A stretch of 64,000 nucleotides of DNA, from assembly GCA_022059125.1 (NCBI GenBank), contig JAEUWY010000023.1:1860001-1924000 (forward strand), read 5' to 3'. Both the position numbers and the translations under genes were made by a program. Within the stretch, counting starts at the first letter, position 1. Each line of letters opens with the position of its first letter. A model generated the notes under the pieces. It did no database searches. It saw nothing but the letters and a program-made list of their open reading frames with translations, and was not told where the DNA came from. The stretch comes from Corynespora cassiicola (lineage: Eukaryota; Ascomycota; Dothideomycetes; Pleosporales; Corynesporascaceae). This document shows, piece after piece, positions 45,667 through 57,186 of this stretch.

Positions 45667-46591
45667 GCCAATGACCCCAGCACTGTCAAATCAGAAAGAG
45701 GTGTATGAGAGGTTCAATTCCACCGTTGTCGGTGTATCTCAATCTTCGCTTATCTACAAGACCAACGGGCTTCTTTTCTCGTACTTGGCTGAATCGAACG
45801 ACAGTAGTCTTGGGGTGGACTTCGCTCAAAGACACTGTTTCATCCACGTGGTATCCACAGCTATATCCTAAAGCAGTGCGTATGATTCACATTATAACTT
45901 TGACTTCAGGTACCACTTGCCCCTTGCCTTTACGAGGATGCAATCATTACAGCAAATTCCCACAAGTTGCTTCCAATATGGTATTGCCTGATTGCGAGAC
46001 AAGGAATGTAAACTCTGAGGTTGTTCGGCTGAACTTCATTTTGGGTTGTGCTGATTTGACTGGAATGTGACTTGGATGTCCTTGTTCTACTCAACACGAA
46101 GGTTGTATCTGGGATATGCAGAGAGTGGACAATTTTAGGCAATATTCGTTGTCTTGCATTCACCGCTAGATGGATGCTCCTTCAAATGCGTCTTGTTGCA
46201 TCTGACTCACTGCAGTGATTCCACGTGCCATCATACAGCATCTGTTAGGTTATGGGGTGATAGGAAAAGTTTTAGACTACCATATTCGACAGGAAGCTTT
46301 CCGAGGCAATTCCTATTTCTATCTTTGATCTCGATTTCGCGTGGTATTATCGAGTAGCAGTGCGAGCATGATGTACACATGCCGAACGGTATTTAACCAC
46401 TGCTTCAGCCATGGATTTACTTTGACTCTTCTCATCATCAGCAATTCCGCCTTTGCATCTGCCTTTTTGAATTTCGCCGTTACTGGCTGTTTTTCTTTTG
46501 TAGACCATCATCCCCCTTTTTGGGAATAAATCCCCGGTGGGATTTTATCGTACGACAAGCTGGGGCCTGCTTCAAAATAAAGGAAGACAAG
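45667..46591. other. intergenic
   Basis: 3' flank of the monooxygenase and promoter of the cysteine-rich secreted protein. No other feature was seen. Confidence 0.55.
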
Positions 46592-47301
46592 ATGAGATTG
46601 AGCATCTTTATTTGGAGTTTGGCTGGTATTGCAATGGCCAGTCCAGCAAGGAGGTGTGAGAGAAACAAGTGTTACACGGCTACCAATGAATGCGACATGG
46701 CATATGGAGGGTGAGTTGGTGTTCAATATCGTTCCATGAGTCCTATCCAAGACGTATACCCACAATCATGGCACGAAATTTTGTCTCTTCTGAGGTAATC
46801 AGAGTAAATGCTAAACCTTTTCAGCTGCTGGGATGATTGCGCAACCCAGATCCCAACCTTCACACAGCCAATCTGCGGTTCACACCCGACACTGTTGATG
46901 GCTGGAAATTACACCGCACCTGCGTCAATGACTATGGCTCCCAATTCCATCTCCTCTGCCATTCCGACCCTACCGTTTATGAATAGTACATGTTCTCCGC
47001 TCTGGATCTGTGTGGACTATGTGGCAAAGTGTGGGAATTCGAGCATTATGTATGGGAAGTGAGTTTATTCAGTCCTCCCTTTCATTAATATACCTAGTGA
47101 AGATGAAAACTATGAGCTGACTTTTCCAGTTGTTATGATACTTGCAACCCCATCACCGTCACGCCTCCACCGTGTACCAAGCCCCCGGTCACGGTGACAT
47201 CTTGGCCAGATGCCGCATCCACCACTACGAGCAAGATCAAAAAACAAAGGAAGCCTTGCAAGGCAGCCAAGGCTTGGATGTGCGCTCCTGCTGACTGGTA
47301 A
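46592..47301 (+). CDS. small secreted cysteine-rich protein (effector-like)
   Basis: Three exons, 46592-46710, 46825-47058 and 47130-47301, with introns of 114 and 71 bp, give 174 aa. A signal peptide (MRLSIFIWSLAGIAMASP) precedes a mature region of about 155 residues with some 14 cysteines in pairs and clusters (CERNKCYTATNEC, CWDDC, CSPLWICVDYVAKC, CYDTC), suggesting a disulfide-stabilised fold. A Thr/Pro-rich segment (TVTPPPCTKPPVTVTS) and a basic Lys-rich tail follow. Each exon boundary falls at a Gly or Asn codon, and the splice joins restore a Cys directly after it (GG|C TGC and AA|T TGT). I do not recognise the family. The role could be as an effector or cell-wall protein; no function is claimed. 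Confidence 0.8.
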
Positions 47302-49033
47302 TCACCTCGAATATTGGAGACGAAATGGGCGGGCCCCGGTCAACGATCCATGTGTGTTATCGGCCCTGTCTCCGTCCTGGACTCACTCGTTGTCATTATG
47401 CTATCCTGCTCGGTACTTGATCGTCTCGTCTCACTTGAATTTGTTCTTGGTTATGGCAATCTTTGGGTAGTCTCATTCGTTTATTTTGGAACTTCAGAAT
47501 ATGGGAAGTATATGAGTACACGGTCGCTTTGGACACTAGACTATGGACAGAATATAGTTCGTTTCCGTATCGTTGAGGTTTTTTTATGGCGAGGTCTATC
47601 TCGAAAAGAAGATCAATCAAATCCGATGGTGCACTCTTCGTCATGTCAGTAAATGAAGCTTGACTCGTTGAGTTGGTTGATGCCAGCATCGCTGCTGGGC
47701 GAAGGTCATGTGCTGCACCCCCGCATGGTGAGCACCTGAGTTGGCAGGGTCTGAGCATCCAGCGTAGGTGTGTGTCTACCTACCTAAGGCTAGGTAGGCA
47801 GGTGCCTCAGCACGCCTGCGGGAAGAAACTTGCAGCGTCATCTGACCTCGGCTGCGGTTGGCGGCAGAGATGAATTTGGCCGGCGGCAATCAAACACGCT
47901 TGGTGGATTGGAACGGGAGACTGGCAGCTAAAATGGCCAGTGTTTCTGCGCCTCTGTGCATTCATTGCTCCTTTCATTCCACTCGCGTGTTCGCCCGCGG
48001 CCCGTGTGTGTGGCGATCCGTCGCCTTGGGACCGATGCAAAGCATCCCGCAGCCTTGCCGTCTCAACAAGACTTCCATCAAGATATGCAAGAGATGCTGT
48101 CACTTTCATCTGCCAAAGAGGGCTCCAAGCAACCAGGGGGCAAGGTAATGGCTGACACATGGTCGCGTTCGGATAGATAGCAATCCGATTGGCTGCCACT
48201 CGGTCTGGCCTCTGACATGGCGGCGGCCCAAGTCCATGACGCAACCCCAACAACCGTCGAGGCGCAGGATCCACCAGGCTCGCTTACATCGAAGTCGCAT
48301 CGCGATTTCTGCCTTTTCCATGGGAGTCCATTACCAGGCTCGGCGCCTGGGCGGGCTGGGCGTGGTAATAATTCATGGCCGACGCACCGATCTTGGAGGC
48401 AAATTGCCCGCCGCACACCCATCGAAAGAGGCCGCTCCTGAGCACACGCGTCCCGTCGCGAAAGCGCGAAAGTGCGAAAGGGCCGATCCACGTCCGACGG
48501 GAATGCAAGAGGGGACGGCGGCGAGGCAGGCCTGGTCTTGGACGAGAGCCCCAGGTCTTGCAACGCTCTGCGCTGCAAAACAAGGCCGCTGGGGCTGCCG
48601 TCGGTGCCATCGGTGCTTCGGCGCCACGAGGGGCAGCGCCCATAGCCGAGCCCGCGGACCAGGCCTACCGCCCAAAACGGAGCATCGCGCGAGGTCCAAG
48701 AGTCTAAGACGCCTACAAGACGACTACCTCTCGGCATGGCGACGCTACATACGACGTTTACGACGAGGCGACCTCGCTCTGTTCACTCATTACGTCCTCG
48801 ATCGTTCTCCTGTAATACTGCTGCTGCTGCCTCCCCTTCGTGATACCCCTTTGCCTTTGCGCCCTCTCCAGAGAAAAAAAAAAAGAGCATGCCGCTTTGT
48901 TTTGTCCGGTAATTGTTGCGAGAATCCCACGACCGCCGCGTCGCAAGGCGCTCCGTCTGTCGTCACAGTCTTGGACATAGGTTGATAGTCCTCCCATTCT
49001 TCGGTGCGCCCATCGCGCCCTCAGGGACCAGCC
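47302..49033. other. long upstream region of the ABC transporter
   Basis: 1.7 kb without a supported gene. The part at 48,200-48,750 is GC-rich and open in several frames on both strands, which argues for composition and not coding. A poly-A tract lies near 48,877. It probably contains the transporter promoter and 5' UTR. Confidence 0.5.
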
Positions 49034-52000
49034 ATGGCCATCTTCTCGCAGACATGGACCCTCACCAAGAAGACGCTCATGGTGGTCTTTGTCCGCCACT
49101 GGTTCTTCACCAGCGTGCGCGCATTCTGGGCCCCCATTATATTTGTATGACGTTGTCGCCTGCCTCTATCCCTTGGCTACACATCGCTAACCATGGCCCT
49201 CCCATAGATGTTCTTCATCACCTACGCTAAGAACTTCTTCGTACCCCCTTCAGAGTTCGGAGTCGGAAGTCCAGTCCCAGTCCGAAGCCTCGGAGACGCA
49301 CTTGGTTCCGCCTCCGGAGGTCGCGACACGGTGGTTTTTGTGAACAATGGAAACACGGGAGGAGATATCCAGAGGGTAATCGACGATGTGTCTGAACAGG
49401 TCCGTCGTGCAGGGAGGATTGCGCAGACGGTTGAGCAAGAGGTGGAACTACTTACGGCTTGCGAGAGCTCGCTGCGAGGCGCAAGTACCTGCTTTGGCGC
49501 CGCTTCATTCCATTCGTCCCCCAGCGAAGGTCAAGGTCAAGGCTGGAACTACACACTCAGGGCCGATGGCGCTTTTGGAGAAAACATCTATGTCGACCAG
49601 ACCGATAACGAGATCGAAATCTACGTCTTGCCCCTCCAAGCGGCCATCGATCGCGCCATCGCTTCCACCAATGGCACGCAATTTGCCGCCTCCATTGACG
49701 AATATCCCTTTACTGAGCGTACTCAAGAGGAGCAGGACGACCGTATCCGCTTTCTGTACATGGGCGCCCTGATCGACATCATGGCCGTGGCCATTTACAT
49801 TGGCATGTGCGGTGTTACCTACCAGCTCACGGGGCAGATGGCCTCGGAGCGGGAAGGTGGAATCTCGCAGCTGGTCGAGGCCATGTCTCCTGCCACCAAG
49901 CCGTGGCATACCCAAGCCGCTCGCCTCCTTTCCACCCACATCGCGTTTGACTTGATCTATCTCCCTGGCTGGATCATCATGGGCATCATCATTCGCCAAC
50001 TTGCCTTCTTGACAACCAACATGGGCATCCTCATCATCTTCCACATCCTAGCTGGCCTCGCCCTTACCAGTTTCTCGATATTCGGTGCTGCCTTCTTCCG
50101 CAAAGCCCAGTTGTCCGGCATCACCATTGTCATAGTGCCCATCCTGCTGGCCATTATCGCTCAGCTTGCCGGTCCTTTCAACACTGCGGCCGTCTACATT
50201 CTGAGCTTGATCTTCCCGCCCATCAACTTCGTCTTTTTCATCATCTACGTCGCCCGCTGGGAGCGACAGATGCGGCCCACAAACCTTGTCGAAGCTGCAC
50301 CTTCGTACGAAGATCACACATGGACCACCTCGGGAATAGTATTCTGGATCTTCCTCATTATTCAGACGCTAGTGTACCCTGTCTTGGGCGCCCTCGTCGA
50401 GAGGTGGCTGTATGGAACCGTTTCCAAGGAGCGTAAGCGAACTACTTCTTCACCGGATCACTCCATTATCCTGTCGAACTTCTCCAAGCACTGGACAGCC
50501 GGTTGGCTTGCTCGTAATTTTCTGGCCAAGATCGGCATAAAGCCAATGGAGACGGTAGTCGCGGTCAATGACTTCAGCATCAAGGTGCGCAAGGGTCAGA
50601 TCATGGTGCTTTTGGGAGCCAACGGCAGTGGAAAGTCCACAACTCTCGATGCCATTTCCGGCCTCAATACCATAACCAGCGGCTCCATCGAGATTGATGG
50701 AACAGGAGGTCTCGGCCTCTGCCCTCAGAAGAACGTCATGTGGGACGAGCTGACCGTTTTCGAACACGTCCAACTCTTCAATCGTCTCAAATCTACTGGA
50801 TCGCAAGACAACAAAGAGGAGATCGAAAACCTCATCCGAGCCTGTGACCTGGGACACAAGATCAAAGCTCAGTCTTGCACCCTTTCGGGAGGCCAGAAGA
50901 GGAAGCTCCAGCTCGCCATGATGTTCACGGGAGGAAGTCGTGTATGCTGCGTCGACGAGGTCTCATCTGGTCTTGATCCCCTCTCCAGGCGTAAGATTTG
51001 GGAGATTCTTCTCGCTGAGCGCGGGGACCGAACTTTTCTTCTTACGACGCATTTCCTCGACGAAGCTGACGTCTTGGCTGACTTCATCGCTATTCTGTCG
51101 CGCGGCAACCTCAAAACAAAGGGTACTTCTGTCCAGCTCAAGCACGAAGTTGGTGCTGGTTACCATGTTACCTATCCCAAAGATGTGGACGGCAAGCTGA
51201 ACCCCATCGGCGGTACTCGAAAGCCCGCGCCGTCGGATCACATGCTCTCGATGTGGTTCCCCAACGCCATTGAAGCCACCCGTTTCGTTGACCAGCTTCG
51301 TGGCCTTGGTGTCAAGAACTATGATATCGTCGGTCCTACCCTCGAAGACGTCTTCCTTGCTTTGTCTGAGGAAGTGAAAGAACATCACCTTGATGCTGTT
51401 GAACAAAGTCCAGCCGAGACTCCAAAGGATTCAGAACCGCAGCAACCTGAGCTGGGTCCCGACCTGGACAAGGGTGCCAATATGCAAAAGGGACGCGGTA
51501 CTTCTATACCTCAACAAACACTCATCCTCATCAAGAAGCGATTTACGATCCTTCGCCGCAACTTCTGGCCATATATCTGTGCCCTTCTTCTTCCGATCAT
51601 TGCTGCCGGTCTGGTGACGCTATTCTTGAACGGCTACGTGGCTGTGGGTTGTGATCCAGGAGAGGCAGCAAACGATCCAGAAGTTTTTTCACTCTCCAGC
51701 ATCGATGACATGCCCCTGATACCGATCGGACCTCCTGGCACTGTCGATGTCGCTGCCGTGGCTCAGCGAGCAGGATTGTCTGAAGATTTTTTCGAAATAT
51801 TCACCACGCTGCAAGAGTTCAATGACTTTGTGGGCCAGCGCTTCCGAAACATCACTCCAGGAGGTTTCTTCATCCCAGAGAGTGGTCCACCAGTCATGGC
51901 ATACCTTGCAAACGGAGGCATCGAGAGTGGTATCATCACTTTCAATGCTTTGTCCAATGTCTTGACCGATATGGACATCACAACCCAGTACCAACAATTT

Positions 52001-53975
52001 GCCGTGCCTTTCGCCCCGAGCACGGGAGATACCCTCCAATTCACTCTGTACTTTGGCCTCGCTATGTGTGTTTATCCTGCCTTCTTCGCCCTATACCCCA
52101 CTGTCGAGCGTCTTCGGAAAGTTCGCGCGTTGCATTACAGCAACGGCATCCGCGCTGCTCCACTATGGCTTGCCTATACGGCTTTTGATTTCTGTTTCGT
52201 TCTCATCATTTCCGCCCTCGCAACAGGCATCTTCGTTGGAGTAAGTTCAGCATCTGCCCTGTGGATATATTGTACTAACATGTCGACAGGCATCTTCTGC
52301 ATTTTACGCACCGGGCTACCTGTTTGTCATCTTCTTCCTCTACGGTCTAACACAGACCTTGATGTCATACATCATCTCCATTGTTGTAACGTCGCAACTT
52401 GCAACTTTCGCTTTCGCTGCCGGTGGTTCGGTCTCGCTCTTCCTCATCTACTTTATCGGATACATGAGCATCCTCACCTATGCGCCTGCTTACCAGATCG
52501 ACAACTGGCTCTCCATCTTCACATACGCCTATACCACGATTGCACCCTCTGGCTGCTTGCTTAGAGCGCTCCTGTTGACTCTCAACTCATTTTCCATCCT
52601 CTGCAAGGGAAGCGAAGTGGCCAGCTATCCAGGTGCTTTTGACGTGTACGGTGGTCCCATCCTATACCTGTGCATACAATCCATCCTTCTGTTCATTACT
52701 TTGGTGTGGTGGGACTCAGGATACAGACCGCCAATCTTTTATCGCTCCAAGGCCAAACAATTTCACACGGAGCAGAATGTGGAGTCGTCGCTTCCCTCAG
52801 CGGTCGTGCAGGAAATTCGTCGCACTGAGGAGTCGAAAGATTCTCTGCGCGTTCTTCATCTGCAAAAGACCTTTGGCACCAACCACGCCGTCAACGACAT
52901 CACATTCGGAATCCCACAAGGCCAGGTCTTTGCCCTTCTTGGCCCCAACGGCGCAGGCAAGTCTTCGACCATTTCTCTCATTCGCGGCGACATCCATCCT
53001 ACCACCAGCATCAATGGAGGTGGCGATGTACTGATCGAGGATATCTCCATCATTGCCAAGCGTGCAGCCGCTCGAGGTCATCTCGGTGTGTGCCCTCAAT
53101 TCGATGCCATGGATACTATGACCGTGACCGAGCATCTATTCTTCTACGCTCGCGCACGAGGCGTCCCTGACCCTGCATCTTCCGTCACCGCCATCCTCCA
53201 AGCCACCGGGCTTGTCCGCTTCCAAAGCCGCCTCGCCTCAAAGCTCTCAGGTGGTAACAAGCGTAAGCTCTCACTCGGCATCGCCCTCATGGGCAACCCC
53301 TCTGTGCTACTCCTCGACGAGCCTTCTTCTGGAATGGACGCTGCCGCCAAACGCGTCATGTGGCGCACCCTCCTCGGCGTCGCCGCGCCTGGCCGCTCGC
53401 TGCTCATCACCACGCACTCCATGGAAGAAGCAGACAAGCTCGCGACCCGCGTCGGCATCATGAAGCGCAAGATGCTGGCACTCGGCACCGTCCCCGAGCT
53501 CGGCGAGCAGTACGGCGACGCCTGGGTCGTGCAGCTGGTGCTCAAGTCGGCGCCCGAGACCACCGAGGCGGAGATGGAGACGGTGAAGGACTGGGTGCGC
53601 AACCACATCCCGGGCGTTCAGATGGACAAGTGGGGATCTAGGGGCGGAGGCCACGGACAGCTGCGTTTCAAGGTGCTCAAGGCTGCTACGAATCCCTCTG
53701 CGCCCGAGACAACGCTCAACGAGAAGGCTGGTGAGGAAGTCCATGAGGTACGCTCCAACTCTTCGAGTGAGGATGTTGGAGGCATCCCTGGACTCATTCA
53801 GCTGCTCGAGAGTAACAGACAGGAGATTGGGTTGGAGTACTACAGCGTCAGTCCCACGACGCTGGACGAGGTGTTTTTGCGTGTTGTGGGTGAGGAGGAG
53901 GAAGAGGGGCCGGCTAAGAAGACGTGGTGGAGGTCGAGCTCGGGGACTCGTTGGCTTTGTCCCTGCTTTGGTTGA
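49034..53975 (+). CDS. ABCA-type full-length ABC transporter
   Basis: Three exons, 49034-49144, 49208-52240 and 52290-53975, with introns of 63 and 49 bp, give 1609 aa arranged TMD-NBD-TMD-NBD. The first exon supplies the N-terminal membrane helix (HWFFTSVRAFWAPIIF). NBD1 has Walker A GANGSGKST near residue 510, signature LSGGQKRKLQLAM and Walker B CCVDEVSSGLDP. NBD2 has Walker A GPNGAGKSS near 1265, signature LSGGNKRKLSLGIALM and Walker B LLLDEPSSGMD. Both NBDs have the H-loop (LLTTHFLDEADVLA, LITTHSMEEADKLA). The long lumenal loop after TM1 and the LSGGxKRKL signatures are those of subfamily A, whose members move lipids or sterols. Walker B of NBD1 has Val-Asp-Glu, so catalytic Glu residues look present in both sites. 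The cargo is unknown. Confidence 0.95.
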
Positions 53976-54373
53976 CCGCTGATAGACTGTCTTGATTAGC
54001 AAGAGGGGATATGTATACAGATATACTTTGACGATATACCAGATTTAGACAATATAATTCCCTTTTATTTCTTCAATTCCATGTGCTTATCAGGGTAGTG
54101 AAGAAGTTGGGAGGTACATGGATGGAGGGGGGGCAGATGGGTTGAGGCATGAGTCGTTAACGGAATGATTGCGAGGGTATGCACATGCGATAGTAACCTC
54201 AACAGCAGACTTGGAGGCGATAAGACGTATACTAAGATTTTCCAACTCATACAAATACCAAGGTATGCGACGGCCACTTTGTATAAACAAGCTCATGTCC
54301 AAGCCAAACATTCGTACCCTTGAAACTAGCTCCACCATTCGTTTGTTCCTGTATTGTACTGCACGTTGATATG

Positions 54374-54396
54374 ACCCAACCCAACCCAACCCAACC
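54374..54396. repeat. (CCCAA)n short tandem repeat
   Basis: About four and a half CCCAA units. The unit is not the TTAGGG telomere repeat, so it is best read as a simple microsatellite. Confidence 0.8.
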
Positions 54397-55881
54397 AGAA
54401 AAGCCAAGTTTCTCACAAAATAGCTTCTTCATGCGGGTTCAGCCACTCCTGATAGCTCGAAAACGGCCGACGGCTTCAAAAACTATGCTTGGAGCCGAAG
54501 TTGTGGTGCGGACATAGCTTAGGCTTATCCTTCCTTGGCTGCGACACGCTCGACGAGGGCGAGCTTGAGGCATACCCAGTGCCCCAAGGACATGATTCTG
54601 GGCGTGAAGGTACTTTGGAGCCAACATTCCAGGCTCTGAATGCCACTCCTAGGTATTGGAGATGGAGTGGCTCAGTGAAGAGTCCGGACCGTTGGACATC
54701 ATCCGCTAAGGTGGAGATCTCACTCGTCCAAGGGAATGATTGTTTGGTTTCGTTCCATTTAGAGGGAGATTTTGGCCCCCGGAGGTCTCAAGGGAATATG
54801 TTTTCAATAGCATATCGGTGGGTGCTGCTGTGATTGCACCTTCAGTGTCTTAGCTTCCGGATTGGGCTGCTAGCTCAGTCAAAGAGGGTGGCTGACAAGT
54901 TCTGTTTTGTGACCCTTCGTAGATACTTTTTGCATCTAACTACATGTATTGAAAATCTGGAATAAGATGGTTCTAGACTGGAAATAGCGTCCTAGTACTG
55001 CAAAATGGTCCCTGACGTCGCGCACGAGATGATCGCCTGCATAACTACAGCCGCTGTATTTTTCCTGCTTTGAATCGGCAGACGAGAAGGAAACTTCTAA
55101 AGAACAAAAATGCATAAAATGCAAGTCTGTAGACGCGTGTAGGGAATGGTGAGGTATCTGAACGTTGCATTCATCTCGCTGGGGGGCCTTCTTGCTTACG
55201 AGCCACGGATGTTACATAGCGCGCGCCGGTCCACTCCGGAGGCTATGCGACTCGCTTGTAGTACGATTTCTGGAAATCAAGCGACTCTTGTGTCAGTTCA
55301 TCTTATACTCGCTAACGACCTTCTCCATTATATGTTCTGGAAAGTAAGCGATGTTTGTAAGCACTAGAACCATAGACACATGGAGCTTTGAAGTACATAG
55401 ATTCGGCCCGATGATCAGGTGATTGAATAGGCCTCATCTACCTAGGTAGGTACAGAGATGACAGAAAATAAATTCAACAAGGAACTAATCAACAGAAGAT
55501 TTCTGAATATTCTGTATTTTGTAAACAATAGCACGTCTTAAAAAGGCGCCAAGTTGGCAAGTACGACGGGCGCAACAGTTTGAATGATTTGATTATATAC
55601 TCATCATATGAAGACTACTCCTGCGAAAGGTAAGCGGAGTGCGCTAACACTCGAATTGTGGGGTTTGCATCCTGTCTACAATCTAACATCACTCGCCATT
55701 AGAGGCATTATACCTTTTAGCCATAGCTTGTTACCTGGAGACTTTGAATATTCCCATTTCCGCATGAAAGGACTTACGAAGTGGAGAATCAATGAATCCT
55801 TTAGCATGAAGTGTAGTTTTAGATGGCGGTGAAGGCATGATTCTAACTTGCGCTGGTCTGGCGTACCATCTGAGAGACAGA

Positions 55882-55889
55882 TATAAAAA
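55882..55889 (+). promoter_or_regulatory. TATA box of the secreted-protein gene
   Basis: TATAAAAA lies 98 bp upstream of the ATG at 55980, in a normal position for an RNA polymerase II core promoter with a roughly 60-bp 5' UTR. Confidence 0.55.
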
Positions 55890-55979
55890 GCCTTATAACC
55901 GCACTTTCCAACAGTACTCTCCGCACCGAGCATCAACTCCAGACCCATCCCACTCACTCCCTTGCAACCCCCCGCCACA

Positions 55980-56576
55980 ATGCACATCTCCTCCACCATC
56001 ATCGCCTTCGCCGCCACCATCGGCCTCGCAACCGCCGCCGGAGCCGCAACCCTTCCAAACGGCGGCTACATGGTCACCAGCGACCCCAACGGAACCACAA
56101 TCTACGAGTCCCTGACCGACTCCTCGCTCGCCCCCTTGGTCATCGACGAGTCCACCAGCCTCAAGCGCTCCGAACCCACCCTCCTCGAGCGCAGCGCCAA
56201 GTTCGCTCGCTCCATCCTCGCCAAGCGCCGCATAGACTGCTGGGGCTACCAGCTCGACGCCGCCGGCGTCGACCAGGCGGCCATCTACCTCGCCAACGCG
56301 TGCGGCAACGGCCGTGCCGTTACGACGGAGCCGGACAGGACGGTTCGTATCGTGGGGCTCCACAATGGCATGATGGTTTATTACTGCGTCAATGCTGGTG
56401 GGAAGACTGGCAACTGCGATCGCGGCGATGTCTCGTATGGGCTTGGCCGCATGGATTCACAGTGTAGGAGATATGAGGCTAGTTGGTTTGGGTGGCCTGG
56501 AAGCTTTGAGATTTTGGGAAAGGCAAGGGAAGGGGATAATGTGTGCGCTGGGAACATGAATGGCATTCCTTTCTGA
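55980..56576 (+). CDS. small secreted protein with Kex2-like processing site
   Basis: A single exon of 198 aa starting at MHISSTIIAFAATIGLATAA, a signal peptide in good CACAATG context; an upstream in-frame non-ATG extension is ignored. A propeptide of about 70 residues ends in LAKRR, a Kex2-type dibasic site. The mature part would then begin IDCWGYQLDAAGVDQAAIYL and carry about six cysteines (DCWG, NACGN, YYCVN, GNCDR, SQCRR, NVCAG), enough for three disulfides. The pattern of signal, pro-region, Kex2 site and compact Cys-containing domain is typical of fungal secreted effectors and antimicrobial-type proteins. I do not recognise the exact family and claim no activity. A TATA box precedes it. 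Confidence 0.85.
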   Translation: MHISSTIIAFAATIGLATAAGAATLPNGGYMVTSDPNGTTIYESLTDSSLAPLVIDESTSLKRSEPTLLERSAKFARSILAKRRIDCWGYQLDAAGVDQAAIYLANACGNGRAVTTEPDRTVRIVGLHNGMMVYYCVNAGGKTGNCDRGDVSYGLGRMDSQCRRYEASWFGWPGSFEILGKAREGDNVCAGNMNGIPF

Positions 56577-57186
56577 GTAGTTGGAATGCACAGGGAGGGG
56601 CTGCTGGATCCTCTTGAGCTGGATGGGGTGGATGCGGGGGTTGTTGAGGTGCCGCTCAGTGTTACGCTGAGTGCGAGGAGTGTAGAAAGGGGAGAGTCGG
56701 ATAGGGTGCATGTGGCATGGATGCAAGGCAAGGTGGAACAATTTCTACCCATGGCATGGGGGCCTCCATGAAGAAATGCACTGTTGGTATTGCATAGAAG
56801 CGAATGTTTATGTATTTACAGCACAACTGGTACGGCCAATGACCAGCAAATTTTAGAGAGAAGGGAAATCATGAAATCCTACCTTCAGAGTCGACCATAT
56901 GTACATTCAGCCAATGACTCCATATTAAGGTCGCAATCATTATTCGTAGCCGAAATGGGGACATGTATTGACAAAAAGAGGCGCCAAAGCCAGCCAGGCG
57001 CATGAGTTTACCTTCAAAGAAAGGAAAGTCTAAGCCATTCATCTAAACAATCATGTATGCCGAAGAGCAGTCGGTTGGGCCGTGGAACGTCAGGAAGTTG
57101 CTGTCAAGGTATGCGGGTGGAAAAAGCCATGAGACGCTTGGACGTGAAGTCGACATGGATACGCAAAAGAAGATAGATGCAGATCA
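56577..57186. other. intergenic, between convergent genes
   Basis: Holds the two 3' UTRs. No other feature was seen. Confidence 0.55.

Larger units (their letters stand above)
53976..55979. other. gene-free stretch
   Basis: Two kilobases with only short, unsupported frames. It contains a (CCCAA)n run and, at the right end, a TATA box for the next gene. Confidence 0.5.

Noticed and set aside
48078..48985. Long overlapping frames (up to 249 codons) before the ABC transporter
   Set aside because: Arg/Pro/Ala-rich in every frame, the mark of GC-rich non-coding DNA; no domain.
54374..54396. Telomere-like repeat
   Set aside because: The unit is CCCAA, not CCCTAA, and only about four copies are present; a simple microsatellite.
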